DNA from: Pseudoxanthomonas spadix
GTDB taxonomy: Bacteria > Pseudomonadota > Gammaproteobacteria > Xanthomonadales > Xanthomonadaceae
Length of the DNA: 64,000 nt
Direction: 5' to 3'
NCBI RefSeq assembly: GCF_003703395.1
Contig: NZ_RDQN01000003.1
Span: 1 to 64,000, forward strand
How positions within the stretch are numbered: position 1 is the first letter of the stretch; each line of letters begins with the position of its first letter. The translations under genes were made by a program, and so were the position numbers. The notes under the pieces were generated by a model that saw only the letters and a list, made by a program, of their open reading frames with translations, was not told the origin of the DNA and did not search any database. This document shows, in pieces, positions 18,788 to 28,019 of the stretch.

Positions 18788-20193
18788 GTACGACCGAACG
18801 CCCTTCCGGGCACATCCACACCAGGCTGCCAGACGTGAGCTTGCTCGAATACTGGCAGGCGATCACCTCGCGCCGCTGGCTGATCGTCGGGGTCACGGTC
18901 CTGGTGGTCGCCATCGTGCTGGTCGGTACCCTGCTGACGACGCCCCAGTACCGGGCAACCACGACACTGCAGATCAATCGCGATGCGATGAACGTGGTCA
19001 ACATCGAGAACCTGATGCCGGCCGAGTCGCCGATGGATCGCGACTTCTACGAAACCCAGTACGAGCTGCTGCGAAGCCGCTCGCTGGCGCAGGCGGTGAT
19101 CCGCAAGACGCGTCTGGCCGAGCATCCGGCCTACAAGGAGCTGGCGGACAAGGCCGCCGCGCAGGCCGCGCAAGGTGCCGAAGGTGACCAGGCCACGATC
19201 CAGAAGCGCCAGCAGGAAGCGGCCGAACGTGCACTGACCGCAGTTGTGATCCAAGGGCTGGAGATCGAGCCGGTGCGCAACTCGCGCCTGGCCAAGATCC
19301 ACTTCAGCTCTCCTGATCCGGCGCTGTCGGCGAGGGTGGCCAACGCCTACGCCAGTACGTTCATTTCCGACAACCTGCAGCGCCAGCTGGATGCGTCCAC
19401 CTTTGCGGTGAAGTACCTGTCCGAACGTCTGGAGCAGCTGCGCGGCAAGGTCGAGGAATCCGAGCGCGCGCTGGTGGATTACTCGGGCGACCAGCAGATC
19501 GTATCGGTAGGCGAGGACGCACCGTCGCTGCCGGCGCAGAACCTGAGCGAGCTCAACGGATTGCTGGCTGCCGCCCAAAGCGCGAAGATCCAGGCCGAAG
19601 CGGCCTGGAATGAGGCGCGTGGCGGTGACGGCCTGAACCTGCCGCAGGTGGTGTCCAGCCCGCTGATCCAGAACTTGCGCGAAGCACAGTCGCAGATGGA
19701 GGCCGAGTACAACCAGAAACTGGCCACCTACAAGCCCGACTATCCGGAGATGCTGCGGTTGAAGAGCCGCATCGATGCTGGCAATGCACAGATCCGGCGC
19801 GAAGTGGGCGTCATCAGGGCGTCATTGAGGTCGCAGTACGACATGGCTGCGCAACAGGAACAGCTGACCGAGCAGCGCATCAGTTCGCTCAAGCATGACC
19901 AGCTGGACCTGGAAGAGCGAAGCATCCGCTACAACATGCTCAAGCGTGATGTGGATACCAATCGCCAACTGTATGACGCGCTGTTGCAGCGTTTCAAGGA
20001 GATCGGGGTGGCGGGCAATGTCGGCGCCAATAACGTCTCGGTCATCGACCCGGCGGAAGTGCCCGGCGCGCCTTACTCACCGCGCCTGCCGATCAATCTG
20101 GCGCTGGGCGCGGTGTTTGGAGTGTTCCTCGGCTTGGTGCTGGCTCTGATGCTGCACCTGGTTGGCTCGGTACGCCGCGCGCATCGGGTGTGA
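18784..20193 (+). CDS. gumC: GumC: inner-membrane polysaccharide co-polymerase (Wzz-type)
   Basis: 469 residues. Cytoplasmic N-terminus, TM1 at about 30-52 (WLIVGVTVLVVAIVLVGTLL), a Wzz domain, long periplasmic coiled coils (about 210-400, with SERLEQLRGKVEESERALV), the Pro-rich motif VPGAPYSPRLPIN, and TM2 near 440-460. It controls chain length and links the Wzy polymerase to the GumB pore. There is no C-terminal tyrosine-kinase domain, as in other Gum systems. Translation is coupled to gumB. A structured gap of 301 nt separates it from gumD. Confidence 0.95.
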   Translation: MSTTERPSGHIHTRLPDVSLLEYWQAITSRRWLIVGVTVLVVAIVLVGTLLTTPQYRATTTLQINRDAMNVVNIENLMPAESPMDRDFYETQYELLRSRSLAQAVIRKTRLAEHPAYKELADKAAAQAAQGAEGDQATIQKRQQEAAERALTAVVIQGLEIEPVRNSRLAKIHFSSPDPALSARVANAYASTFISDNLQRQLDASTFAVKYLSERLEQLRGKVEESERALVDYSGDQQIVSVGEDAPSLPAQNLSELNGLLAAAQSAKIQAEAAWNEARGGDGLNLPQVVSSPLIQNLREAQSQMEAEYNQKLATYKPDYPEMLRLKSRIDAGNAQIRREVGVIRASLRSQYDMAAQQEQLTEQRISSLKHDQLDLEERSIRYNMLKRDVDTNRQLYDALLQRFKEIGVAGNVGANNVSVIDPAEVPGAPYSPRLPINLALGAVFGVFLGLVLALMLHLVGSVRRAHRV

Positions 20194-20494
20194 GCAGAGC
20201 GTTCACGCTTTGCACCAAGGCGTGAATCGCGACTGTGAACGTGCGTTGGTGCACAGAACAACAGGCTTTTTCGTGCGATTGTTGCATCGCAGCAGGCGCT
20301 TGTTCCAGACCGATTAGGGGACAGCGTGGTTGGATGCAGCTCAAGTTTGTATGTCACAACGGTGCCGCCGTCGACCACGGGGCCAATGCGCATGAGCGCA
20401 TTGCGCAGCGGTCGGGCAGCGGACAATTTTTGGATTCTTCCGGCAAAACGATCCCCCGCGTTTTGCCAGTGATGAACCGGGACCGGAGGACACC
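20194..20494 (+). promoter_or_regulatory. Structured 301-nt leader between gumC and gumD
   Basis: No protein frame is credible here. It holds several stem-loops: TTCACGC/GCGTGAA (20202-20208 with 20220-20226), which competes with TGCACCAA/TTGGTGCA (20211-20218 with 20246-20253) because one arm lies in the other's loop; GTTCAC can alternatively pair GTGAAC (20201-20206 with 20235-20240). AATGCGC-ATGA-GCGCATT is at 20385-20402. A perfect 9-bp GGCAAAACG/CGTTTTGCC stem (20442-20467) lies just before the gumD ribosome-binding site GGAGGA. This looks like an RNA regulatory leader, processing site or internal promoter region. Confidence 0.5.
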
Positions 20495-21955
20495 ATGCTC
20501 CTGGCTGATCTAAGTGGCGGTACGCAGACCACCTCATCGCCGCGACTGCTTTCAAAATATTCCGCTGCGGCTGACGTCGTCCTGCGCGTCTCGGATATCG
20601 TGGTGGTGGTCGCTGCGGCGATTGTGGCCTATCGCCTCAGGTTTGACACCTGGCTGCCGGCGGCTGGCTATCGCGTGGTCATCGGCACCACGCTGCTCTA
20701 CGCGGTGATCTGCTTCAGCGCGTTTCCCCTGTATCGCAGCTGGCGCGGACGTGGGCTGTTGCGCGAGTGCATGGTGCTGGGCCTGGCTTGGACCGGCGTG
20801 TTCGCGCTATTCGCGGTGCACGCGCTGATCGTGCAGATGGGCCAATATGTCTCACGGGCCTGGCTCGGGACGTGGTACGTCGGTGGTTTCGCCGCGCTGG
20901 TGTTATCGCGCACCCTGCTGCGCAACTGCCTGAACATGCTGCGCAGCACTGGCCTGGACGTGCAGCGCGTGGTGGTGATCGGTCTGCGCACGCCTGTGTT
21001 CAAGCTGCAGAAGTACCTCTTGCGCAACAGCTGGGTCGGGCTGCAGATCGTGGGTTATTTCCAGAGTCGCTACGACATGGTACCCAGTGCCGCGTCGAGC
21101 AGGTTGCCGTGTCTCGGGATCTCCGCGCCCGAAGAGCTGGAGCGCTACCTGCAGGAAAACACGGTCGAACAGGTGTGGATCTCCATGCCGCTTGGCGATC
21201 GTGATCGGATCAAGAGCCTGCTGCAGGTGCTGGATCGCTTCCCCATCACGGTCAAGCTGGTGCCTGACCTGTTCGATTTTGGCCTCCTCAACCAGCAGGG
21301 CGAGCAGATCGGCAATGTGCCGGTCATCAACCTGCGCCAGGGCGGCGTGGATCGTGACAACTACTTCGTGGTGGCCAAGGCCCTGCAGGACAAGCTGGTC
21401 GCGGTTGCGGCGCTGCTGGTGCTGTGGCCGCTGCTGCTGGCCATCGCCATCGGCGTGAAGCTCAGCTCGCCGGGCCCGGTGTTCTTCCGGCAGAAGCGCC
21501 ATGGCCTGGGCGGGCGCGAGTTCCACATGCTCAAGTTCCGCTCGATGTATGTGCACCAGGAAGGCCAGGTCGAGGTCAAGCAGGCTACGCGCGGCGACGC
21601 GCGCATCACGCGGTTTGGCGCTTTTTTGCGCCGCACCAGCCTGGATGAGCTGCCCCAGATATTCAATGTCCTGGGCGGTAGCATGTCCATTGTCGGCCCG
21701 CGTCCGCATGCAGCTCAGCACAACAGCCATTACGAAAAGCTGATCAATCATTACATGCAGCGCCATTACGTGAAGCCGGGCATCACCGGCTGGGCGCAGG
21801 TCAATGGATTCCGTGGTGAGACCCCGGAGTTGCGGACGATGAAAAAGCGCGTGCAATACGATCTGGATTACATACGCCGCTGGTCGCTGTGGCTGGACTG
21901 CAAGATCATCGTGTTGACCGCGTTCCGCGTGCTCGGCCAGAAGACCGCGTACTGA
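20495..21955 (+). CDS. gumD: GumD: undecaprenyl-phosphate glucose phosphotransferase
   Basis: A 486-residue polyprenyl-phosphate hexose-1-phosphate transferase that starts the repeat unit by moving Glc-1-P from UDP-Glc to undecaprenyl phosphate. Four N-terminal transmembrane helices (about 25-135) precede a CoA-binding-like domain (VVVIGLRTPVFKLQKYLLRN). A further membrane segment near 295-315 and the catalytic bacterial sugar transferase domain follow, with KFRSMYVHQEGQ, RRTSLDELPQIFNVLGGSMS and SIVGPRPHAAQHN. The N-terminus MLLADLSGGTQTTSSPRLLS is nearly that of Xanthomonas GumD. GGAGGA precedes the ATG. Confidence 0.97.
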   Translation: MLLADLSGGTQTTSSPRLLSKYSAAADVVLRVSDIVVVVAAAIVAYRLRFDTWLPAAGYRVVIGTTLLYAVICFSAFPLYRSWRGRGLLRECMVLGLAWTGVFALFAVHALIVQMGQYVSRAWLGTWYVGGFAALVLSRTLLRNCLNMLRSTGLDVQRVVVIGLRTPVFKLQKYLLRNSWVGLQIVGYFQSRYDMVPSAASSRLPCLGISAPEELERYLQENTVEQVWISMPLGDRDRIKSLLQVLDRFPITVKLVPDLFDFGLLNQQGEQIGNVPVINLRQGGVDRDNYFVVAKALQDKLVAVAALLVLWPLLLAIAIGVKLSSPGPVFFRQKRHGLGGREFHMLKFRSMYVHQEGQVEVKQATRGDARITRFGAFLRRTSLDELPQIFNVLGGSMSIVGPRPHAAQHNSHYEKLINHYMQRHYVKPGITGWAQVNGFRGETPELRTMKKRVQYDLDYIRRWSLWLDCKIIVLTAFRVLGQKTAY

Positions 21956-21958
21956 CTT

Positions 21959-23302
21959 ATGGCCGCGGTTCCCCATGAGGCATTGGTCCAGCACGGGACG
22001 CGAGCCCAGGCCAGACACCGCCTGCGTGACGTCCTGATTGAATTGCTGTTGCTGTTCGCGATTGGCTACAACTTTCTGCTGGCGATCATCAACGCCCAGC
22101 TGTTCGCCGTGACTCCGGCCATGACCTACGCGGCAGAGCTGGTGATCTATGCGGGCTGCTTTGGCCTTGGGATCTGGACGCTGCAGCGCGAGAAGATCGC
22201 CGCGGTGCTGGTGGGCATTGGCCTGATTGCGGCGGTAATGCTGTTTCGCTACGTGGTGGAATGGCGGGTCGATGCCAAGTTCATCCGCGATGCGATCATC
22301 CCCTTTGCCTTCCTGGTGCTTGGCGCGGCCTATGGCGGCTCGCTGCCGCGGCTGTTCCTGCGCATGAGCGTGATCGTGGCGCTGGTCGCCGCGGTTGAAC
22401 TCGCCGTGCCCGAGGTCTACGGAGACGTGGTCAATCCGAAAAGCTATTACGTCAACACCCGTGGCGTCGACGAGGGTGGCTTCTGGAACCAGGACAGCAA
22501 CCTGTTCGTCAGCGCCACCCGTCCTGGCGAGCGCAACTTCCTGGCCGGCAGTAACCTGCCGCGTGCTTCGTCCATCTTCGTCGAGCCGGTCACTACGGGC
22601 AATTACCTGGTGTTCTTCTGCGCGATCCTGCTGGTGTTCTGGCGATCGTTCGGGCCAAAACGGATCATCTTTTCGGTTGGCTTGCTGTTGTTCCTGATCG
22701 TGGCCTCCGACGGCCGGCTTGCGGCCGGGACAAGCTTTCTGTTGCTGTTGGGCGCGCCTTTTTTAAGGAAGCTCGACCAGCGCCTGTCCTTCCTGATCAT
22801 GCCCCTGGTGATCCTGGCGGCGGCTGCATTGATCTGGGTGATGGGCGTGGAAGCCTATGACGACACCACCCTGGGCCGTGTCTATCTGACGGTGGCCGCG
22901 CTGCGTGACATGACAGCCGAGGCCTGGCTGGGCCTGGATTTCGACGTGCCGTACAGGTACGCCGACAGCGGTATCGCGTACTTCATCGCCTCGCAGTCGA
23001 TCATGGTGGTGGGCGCTTTCCTGCTGGCGTACTCGTTCGGGCTGGAGATGCCCACCGAGGATGGCCAGGCCTTCAAGAATTTCTTCATGCTGGCCTTTGC
23101 CACGGGTCTGCTAGTCTCCAACAGCCTGTTCTCGGTGAAGTCGGCGGCGCTCTGGTACTTCGTGCTGGGCGCGATGTGGCAATTGCCCAAGGGCGCATGG
23201 TTCTCGCATCCCTCGCTGTTGGCTGGGCGTTCTTTTGATGAGGCGGCATTGCCCGTTGGCCGCGCCACCCGCGCGGAAACAACGACGGCCGGAACTCCTT
23301 GA
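21959..23302 (+). CDS. gumE: GumE: exopolysaccharide polymerase (Wzy-type)
   Basis: A 447-residue integral membrane protein with about 10-12 hydrophobic helices (for example VLIELLLLFAIGYNFLLAII, FLVLGAAYGGSLPRLFLRMS, LIMPLVILAAAALIWVMGVE) and one longer polar loop (about 140-210). It lacks sequence motifs, as Wzy polymerases generally do. Position between gumD and gumF and similarity to Xanthomonas GumE support polymerisation of lipid-linked pentasaccharides in the periplasm. It starts 3 nt after the gumD stop and ends 3 nt before the acyltransferase. Confidence 0.9.
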   Translation: MAAVPHEALVQHGTRAQARHRLRDVLIELLLLFAIGYNFLLAIINAQLFAVTPAMTYAAELVIYAGCFGLGIWTLQREKIAAVLVGIGLIAAVMLFRYVVEWRVDAKFIRDAIIPFAFLVLGAAYGGSLPRLFLRMSVIVALVAAVELAVPEVYGDVVNPKSYYVNTRGVDEGGFWNQDSNLFVSATRPGERNFLAGSNLPRASSIFVEPVTTGNYLVFFCAILLVFWRSFGPKRIIFSVGLLLFLIVASDGRLAAGTSFLLLLGAPFLRKLDQRLSFLIMPLVILAAAALIWVMGVEAYDDTTLGRVYLTVAALRDMTAEAWLGLDFDVPYRYADSGIAYFIASQSIMVVGAFLLAYSFGLEMPTEDGQAFKNFFMLAFATGLLVSNSLFSVKSAALWYFVLGAMWQLPKGAWFSHPSLLAGRSFDEAALPVGRATRAETTTAGTP

Positions 23303-23305
23303 ACC

Positions 23306-24337
23306 ATGAGCAGCGATCTGGCTGCGCGCGATCTACGAATCGATGCAGCCAAGGCACTTGCGATCATGCTGGTCGTGATGGGGCACGCGCGCGGCATCCC
23401 GCACCTGTTCACCATCCTGGTCTACAGCTTCCACGTGCCGCTGTTCTTCGTGCTGTCCGGCTGGGTGTCGCGCGCGCATGGCACCGCGCGCGGCCTGGGC
23501 GAGACGGCGCTTCGACTGGCGCGCACGCTGCTGCTGCCGTACGTGGTGTTCTATCTGCTGGGCTATGGGTACTGGCTGGTGACCCGCCACGTTGGCGAAA
23601 AGGCTGCGCGTTGGGGCGCACTGCCCTGGTGGGATCCGTTGAAGGGGTTGGTCAGCGGCATAGGACCGGATCTGTACGTCAATCCGGTGCTGTGGTTCCT
23701 GCCGGTGCTGTTCGTCACCACCTTGGCGGCCATCATGCTCCGGCGCGTGCCGGCCGGCTTGCTGGTCCTGCTGTCGATGCCGGTGGCTGCACTGTGGATT
23801 CTGGTGTTCCCTCCGCTTGGCGTACGCCTGCCATTCGGCCTGGACGTGATGCCGATCGCGCTGGCGTTCTACGCACTGGGCGCCTGGATGGCCTCGCGGA
23901 GCCTGCTCCCGAAGGAGGCCTGGCTCAACGTCATTTTCACGCTGGTGCTGGTCGTGCCGTGGATGGTGCTGGCATTGCGCAACGGGCGGGTGGATGTCAA
24001 TGCGCTGGAGTTCGGCCAGTCGGTGGGGCTGTTCTTCGTCAACGCCATCCTGGGGACCTTGCTGACGTTGTTCGTCGCCAGGCTGGTGGCGCAGGCTTCG
24101 GTCCTGCAGTGGATCGGGCGCAATACGCTGTTGATCCTGTGCACGCATATCCTGGTGTTCTTCGTGCTTTCCGGTGTGGCGTCGCTGGCGGGGCTGTATT
24201 CGGAACAGAACAAGCCCGGCCCGGGATGGGCGCTGCTGGTCTCCCTGGTGGCCATGGGCCTGGCCTTGCCGATGCGTTGGGTGTTCGTGCGCATCGCGCC
24301 CTGGGCCATCGGCCTGTCACGTGCAGGTGGCCGATAA
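23306..24337 (+). CDS. GumF/GumG-type exopolysaccharide acyltransferase
   Basis: A 343-residue membrane acyltransferase of the acyltransferase-3 (OafA/NodX) family with about 10 transmembrane helices. The N-terminus LRIDAAKALAIMLVVMGHAR carries the conserved Asp and the HAR motif, with FHVPLFFVLSGW following. In Xanthomonas GumF and GumG acetylate the internal and external mannose of xanthan. Only one such gene is present here, so acetylation is probably at one site or by a dual-specific enzyme; the sequence does not decide between GumF and GumG. It lies 3 nt after gumE. Confidence 0.85.
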   Translation: MSSDLAARDLRIDAAKALAIMLVVMGHARGIPHLFTILVYSFHVPLFFVLSGWVSRAHGTARGLGETALRLARTLLLPYVVFYLLGYGYWLVTRHVGEKAARWGALPWWDPLKGLVSGIGPDLYVNPVLWFLPVLFVTTLAAIMLRRVPAGLLVLLSMPVAALWILVFPPLGVRLPFGLDVMPIALAFYALGAWMASRSLLPKEAWLNVIFTLVLVVPWMVLALRNGRVDVNALEFGQSVGLFFVNAILGTLLTLFVARLVAQASVLQWIGRNTLLILCTHILVFFVLSGVASLAGLYSEQNKPGPGWALLVSLVAMGLALPMRWVFVRIAPWAIGLSRAGGR

Positions 24338-24371
24338 GCCGGCTGGCGATGTCCTGCAACAAGGTGTCTGT

Positions 24372-25496
24372 ATGAAAGTGGTCCACGTGGTGCGTCAGTT
24401 CCATCCTTCGGTCGGCGGCATGGAGGAGGTCGTGCTGAACGTGGCGCGCCATCATCAAGCCAGCAGCACCGACGAGGTGGAAGTGGTGACGCTGGACCGG
24501 GTCTTCTCCCAGCCCGAACTGCGGCTGGCGCCTTCAGCACAGCACGGCGGGCTGCCGGTCAGGCGCCTGCCCTGGCACGGTTCGTCGCGTTATCCATTGA
24601 CGCCGGGCGTGCTGAAGGCCATCAACGGTGCCGACGTGGTACATGTGCATGGCATCGACTTCTTCTACGACTACCTGGCCATGACCGCTGCGGTGCATCG
24701 CAAGCCGATGATCGTGTCCACGCACGGCGGGTTCTTCCACACCGCTTATGCATCCAGGCTCAAGCGGCTGTGGTTCAACACGCTCACCCGCACCTCCGCG
24801 CTGGCCTACAAACGCGTGGTGGCCACCAGCGAAAACGATGGCGATCTGTTTTCCCGGGTGGTCTCGGCGCAGCGCCTGCGGGTGATAGAGAACGGCGTGG
24901 ATGTCACCAAGTTTGCCGGGCGCGGAAGTGCGGCCAATGGCCGGACGTTGATCTATTTCGGGCGCTGGTCGGTCAACAAGGGGTTGCTGGAAACCCTGGA
25001 CCTGTTCGCCGCCCTGCGCCGCCGCGACTTGCGGTGGTCGCTGATCGTCGCCGGGCGCGAGTACGATCTCACCCGCCAAGACCTGACGCGCGAGATCGCC
25101 ACGCGTGGACTGCAGGGCCAGGTCGAGATCGTGGTTTCGCCTACGCAGTCTGAACTGGCCACTCTGCTGGGCAAGGCGCAGTATTTCGTGTGTCTGTCCC
25201 GGCACGAGGGCTTCGGCATCGCGCCGGTCGAGGCGATGAGCGCCGGCCTGCTGCCGGTGTTGAGCAACATCCCGCCCTTCGCGCGGCTGCATCAGGAGTC
25301 CGGACTGGGCGTGGTGGTCGAGGCGGCCCATGCCGAGGCGGCCGCCGACGCCGCCCAGGCACAGGCCGCGGTATCCGACGAGGTCTATGCCGCTCGCCGG
25401 GCTGCCGCGATGGCCTATGTGGAGCGCTATGACTGGAAGCACGTGGTGGGCCGCTACGTGGATGAATATCACGCTGCGCTGGTGCGCCCGTGCTGA
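24372..25496 (+). CDS. gumH: GumH: alpha-1,3-mannosyltransferase (GT4)
   Basis: A 374-residue GT-B glycosyltransferase of family GT4 that adds the first (inner) mannose from GDP-Man to cellobiose-PP-undecaprenol. The start MKVVHVVRQFHPSVGGMEEV is the conserved GumH N-terminus; the longer in-frame extension overlaps the acyltransferase and is discarded. The acceptor domain has HVHGIDFFYDY and STHGGFFHT. The C-terminal nucleotide domain has IYFGRWSVNKGLLETL and the EX7E motif in HEGFGIAPVEAMSAG. The gene overlaps gumI by 7 nt. Confidence 0.95.
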   Translation: MKVVHVVRQFHPSVGGMEEVVLNVARHHQASSTDEVEVVTLDRVFSQPELRLAPSAQHGGLPVRRLPWHGSSRYPLTPGVLKAINGADVVHVHGIDFFYDYLAMTAAVHRKPMIVSTHGGFFHTAYASRLKRLWFNTLTRTSALAYKRVVATSENDGDLFSRVVSAQRLRVIENGVDVTKFAGRGSAANGRTLIYFGRWSVNKGLLETLDLFAALRRRDLRWSLIVAGREYDLTRQDLTREIATRGLQGQVEIVVSPTQSELATLLGKAQYFVCLSRHEGFGIAPVEAMSAGLLPVLSNIPPFARLHQESGLGVVVEAAHAEAAADAAQAQAAVSDEVYAARRAAAMAYVERYDWKHVVGRYVDEYHAALVRPC

Positions 25497-26536
25497 CCGT
25501 GCTGCAACAAGTCGATCGGCCCACGCCCACGACCAATCCCTATCTGGTGCAGTTGTTCCGCGCGCTGGAGCCGATGGTGCACCTTCGTTACTGGTCGCTG
25601 CGCAATGCCCTGTTGACCCGCTATGACGTGGTGCACCTGCACTGGCCCGAATACATGATGCGGCACCCGAGCGCGTTGGGGCGGCTGCTGCGCCAGTGCG
25701 CGGTGGCCTTGCTGTTGCTGCGCTGGCAGGTGCTGCGCACGCCGGTGGTCAGGACCATGCACAACCTGGAGCCACATGAAGGCGGCGGCCGGTTCGAGAC
25801 GCTGCTGCTGCGGTGGATGGATCGGCTGACCACGCGCTGGATCCGCATCAACGCCACCACCGAACTGCGCGCACCGGGCACCGACACCGCGCTGCATGGC
25901 CACTATCGCCACTGGTACGCCGGCTTCGCCAAGCCCGTGCAAGTGCCCGGGCGCCTGTTGCATTTCGGCCTGATCCGCCCGTACAAGGGCGTCGAAGTCC
26001 TGATCAAGGCGATGGCCGAGGTGTGTGAACCCGGCTGCACCTTGCGCATCGCCGGCAACCCGGCCGATGCGCAGATGCGTACGCTGGTCGAGCAGGCGTG
26101 CGCGGCCGATCCGCGCATCAGTGCGCTGCTTCAGTACGTGCAGGATCCCACCCTGGCGGCCGAGATTTCCGAAGCCGAACTGATCGTGCTGCCGTACCGG
26201 GAAATGCACAACTCCGGCACACTGTTGCTGAGCCTGTCGCTGTCGCGCCCGGTGCTGGTGCCGCGCACGCCCAACAACGTGGCCCTCGCCGATGAGGTTG
26301 GCCCGGGCTGGGTCTTCATGTACGAAGGCCAGTTGACCGCGCAGGTGGTTGAAGAGGGCCTGCGCCGCGCGCGCGCCGCGCACCGCCAGGCCGATCCGGA
26401 CCTGTCGCTGCGCGACTGGGACCGGGTTGGCGAACAGCACTACCGCAGCTATATGGCAGCCATCGATCAGCGGCGCGGGCGAGGCCGTGGCCAAGGTCAG
26501 GAAGATCGCGCCGCGCCCGTCGGCAGGGACCGGTGA
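25490..26536 (+). CDS. gumI: GumI: terminal beta-mannosyltransferase
   Basis: A 348-residue glycosyltransferase that in Xanthomonas (family GT94) adds the outer mannose to glucuronic acid, completing the pentasaccharide. Visible marks are VDRPTPTTNPYLVQLFRALE at the N-terminus, VVHLHWPEYMMRH, RTMHNLEPHE, FGLIRPYKGVEVLIKAM and IVLPYREMHNSGTLLLSLSL in the nucleotide-binding half. The last 25 residues are basic, low-complexity sequence. gumI is absent from the Xylella cluster, so its presence here implies a full pentasaccharide rather than a truncated side chain. Translation is coupled to gumH (overlap) and gumJ (4-nt gap). Confidence 0.88.
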   Translation: MLTVLQQVDRPTPTTNPYLVQLFRALEPMVHLRYWSLRNALLTRYDVVHLHWPEYMMRHPSALGRLLRQCAVALLLLRWQVLRTPVVRTMHNLEPHEGGGRFETLLLRWMDRLTTRWIRINATTELRAPGTDTALHGHYRHWYAGFAKPVQVPGRLLHFGLIRPYKGVEVLIKAMAEVCEPGCTLRIAGNPADAQMRTLVEQACAADPRISALLQYVQDPTLAAEISEAELIVLPYREMHNSGTLLLSLSLSRPVLVPRTPNNVALADEVGPGWVFMYEGQLTAQVVEEGLRRARAAHRQADPDLSLRDWDRVGEQHYRSYMAAIDQRRGRGRGQGQEDRAAPVGRDR

Positions 26537-26540
26537 GGCC

Positions 26541-28019
26541 GTGTCCGTGACCACGCCACCCGGTTCGACCTCCGGGTTGGGTTCGCGTGCTGCAACCGGT
26601 GCTGCCAAGACCATGGCCGGGCAGGGCGTGCGCATGGTGGTGCAGTTCGGCGGCATCATCCTGCTGGCACGGCTGCTCAGCCCGGAAGATTACGGCCTGA
26701 TGGCCATGGTCACCGCGCTGGTGGGAATCTGCGAGATCCTGCGCGATTTTGGCCTGTCCTCGGCCGCGATCCAGGCCAGGACGCTCTCGCGTGAGCAGCG
26801 CGACAACCTGTTCTGGATCAACAGCGGTATCGGCCTGGCGCTGGGCCTGTGCGTGTTCGCGGGTGCCGGGCTGATTGCCGATTTCTACCAGGAGCCGCGC
26901 CTGCGGGCGGTCGCGCAGGTGATGTCGGTCACCTTCCTGCTCAGTGGCATGAACACCCAGTACCGGGCAACCCTGAGCCGCGGGCTGCAGTTTGGCCGGC
27001 TGGCGATGAGCGATGTCGGCGGCCAGACGCTGGGGTTGATTTGCGGCGTGCTTGCAGCGCTGGGTGGCCTGGGCTATTGGTCGCTGGTGATCCAGCAGGT
27101 GGTGGGTTCCAGCGTGGGCCTGGTGATCTCGGCCATGGCGTCACGCTGGCTGCCCGGGCGCCCGCGTCGTGGCGTGCCGATGCGCAATTTCCTGATGTTC
27201 GGCGGCAACCTGATGGCCGCGCAGATGCTGGGCTATGTCAGCCAGAACATCGGTCAGGTGGTGATCGGTTATCGCACCGGCGCCGAGGCGCTGGGTCTGT
27301 ACAACCGCGCCTTCCAGCTGCTGATGATGCCGTTGAACCAGATCAACGCGCCGGCCACCACCGTGGCCCTGCCGGTGCTGTCCAAGCTGCAGGACGAACC
27401 GCCACGCTATGCCGCCTTCCTGCTGCGCGGGCAGACGGTGATGGTGCATATCGTGACGGCGATCTTCGCCTTTGCCTGCGCGCAGGCGCATCCGCTGATC
27501 GTGCTGTTCCTGGGGGAAAAGTGGCAGCCTGCGGTGCCCATCTTCCAGATCCTGAGCGTGGGTGGCATCTTCCAGGTGGTCGCTTACGCCTCGTACTGGG
27601 TGTTCCTGTCACAAGGCCTGGCGCGCGCCCAGCTGACCTACTCGGTGGTGGCGCGCGTGCTGATCATTGCCTGCATCTTCGGCGGCTCGCAGTGGGGTGC
27701 CCTGGGCGTGGCCGCAGGCTACGCATCAGGCCTGGCGCTGATCTGGCCGCTGTCGACGGTATGGGTTTCGCGTGTCGGCAAGGCGCCGGGCGCGGCGATG
27801 TTCAACAACGGCCTGCGCGCCATTCTCGGCTATGGCGTGTGTGCGCTGGTGTCCTGGGCGGCAGCGCGCCAGTGGGCACACACGCCGGTCATGGAGCTGG
27901 TCATCGGCGCGCCCGCCATCCTGCTGGCCTTCGGCATGGTGTGCCTGTTGTGGCCGGCTTTTCGCCGTGACGTGCAGACCATCATGCACAGCAGGGAATT
28001 GTTGCGTCGGCGCGGTTGA
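26541..28019 (+). CDS. gumJ: GumJ: lipid-linked oligosaccharide flippase (Wzx/MOP)
   Basis: 492 residues from the GTG at 26541 (SD-like GGTGAGG just upstream, 4 nt after gumI). This length is close to Xanthomonas GumJ. It has about 12-14 transmembrane helices of the polysaccharide-transporter/MOP family; recognisable pieces are GQGVRMVVQFGGIILLARLL, PEDYGLMAMVTALVGICEI, MFGGNLMAAQMLGYVSQNIG and PLNQINAPATTVALPVLS. It moves the finished pentasaccharide-PP-lipid to the periplasmic face. Alternative starts are GTG 26547 and ATG 26613; the frame further upstream overlaps gumI and is not credible. Confidence 0.93.
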   Translation: MSVTTPPGSTSGLGSRAATGAAKTMAGQGVRMVVQFGGIILLARLLSPEDYGLMAMVTALVGICEILRDFGLSSAAIQARTLSREQRDNLFWINSGIGLALGLCVFAGAGLIADFYQEPRLRAVAQVMSVTFLLSGMNTQYRATLSRGLQFGRLAMSDVGGQTLGLICGVLAALGGLGYWSLVIQQVVGSSVGLVISAMASRWLPGRPRRGVPMRNFLMFGGNLMAAQMLGYVSQNIGQVVIGYRTGAEALGLYNRAFQLLMMPLNQINAPATTVALPVLSKLQDEPPRYAAFLLRGQTVMVHIVTAIFAFACAQAHPLIVLFLGEKWQPAVPIFQILSVGGIFQVVAYASYWVFLSQGLARAQLTYSVVARVLIIACIFGGSQWGALGVAAGYASGLALIWPLSTVWVSRVGKAPGAAMFNNGLRAILGYGVCALVSWAAARQWAHTPVMELVIGAPAILLAFGMVCLLWPAFRRDVQTIMHSRELLRRRG

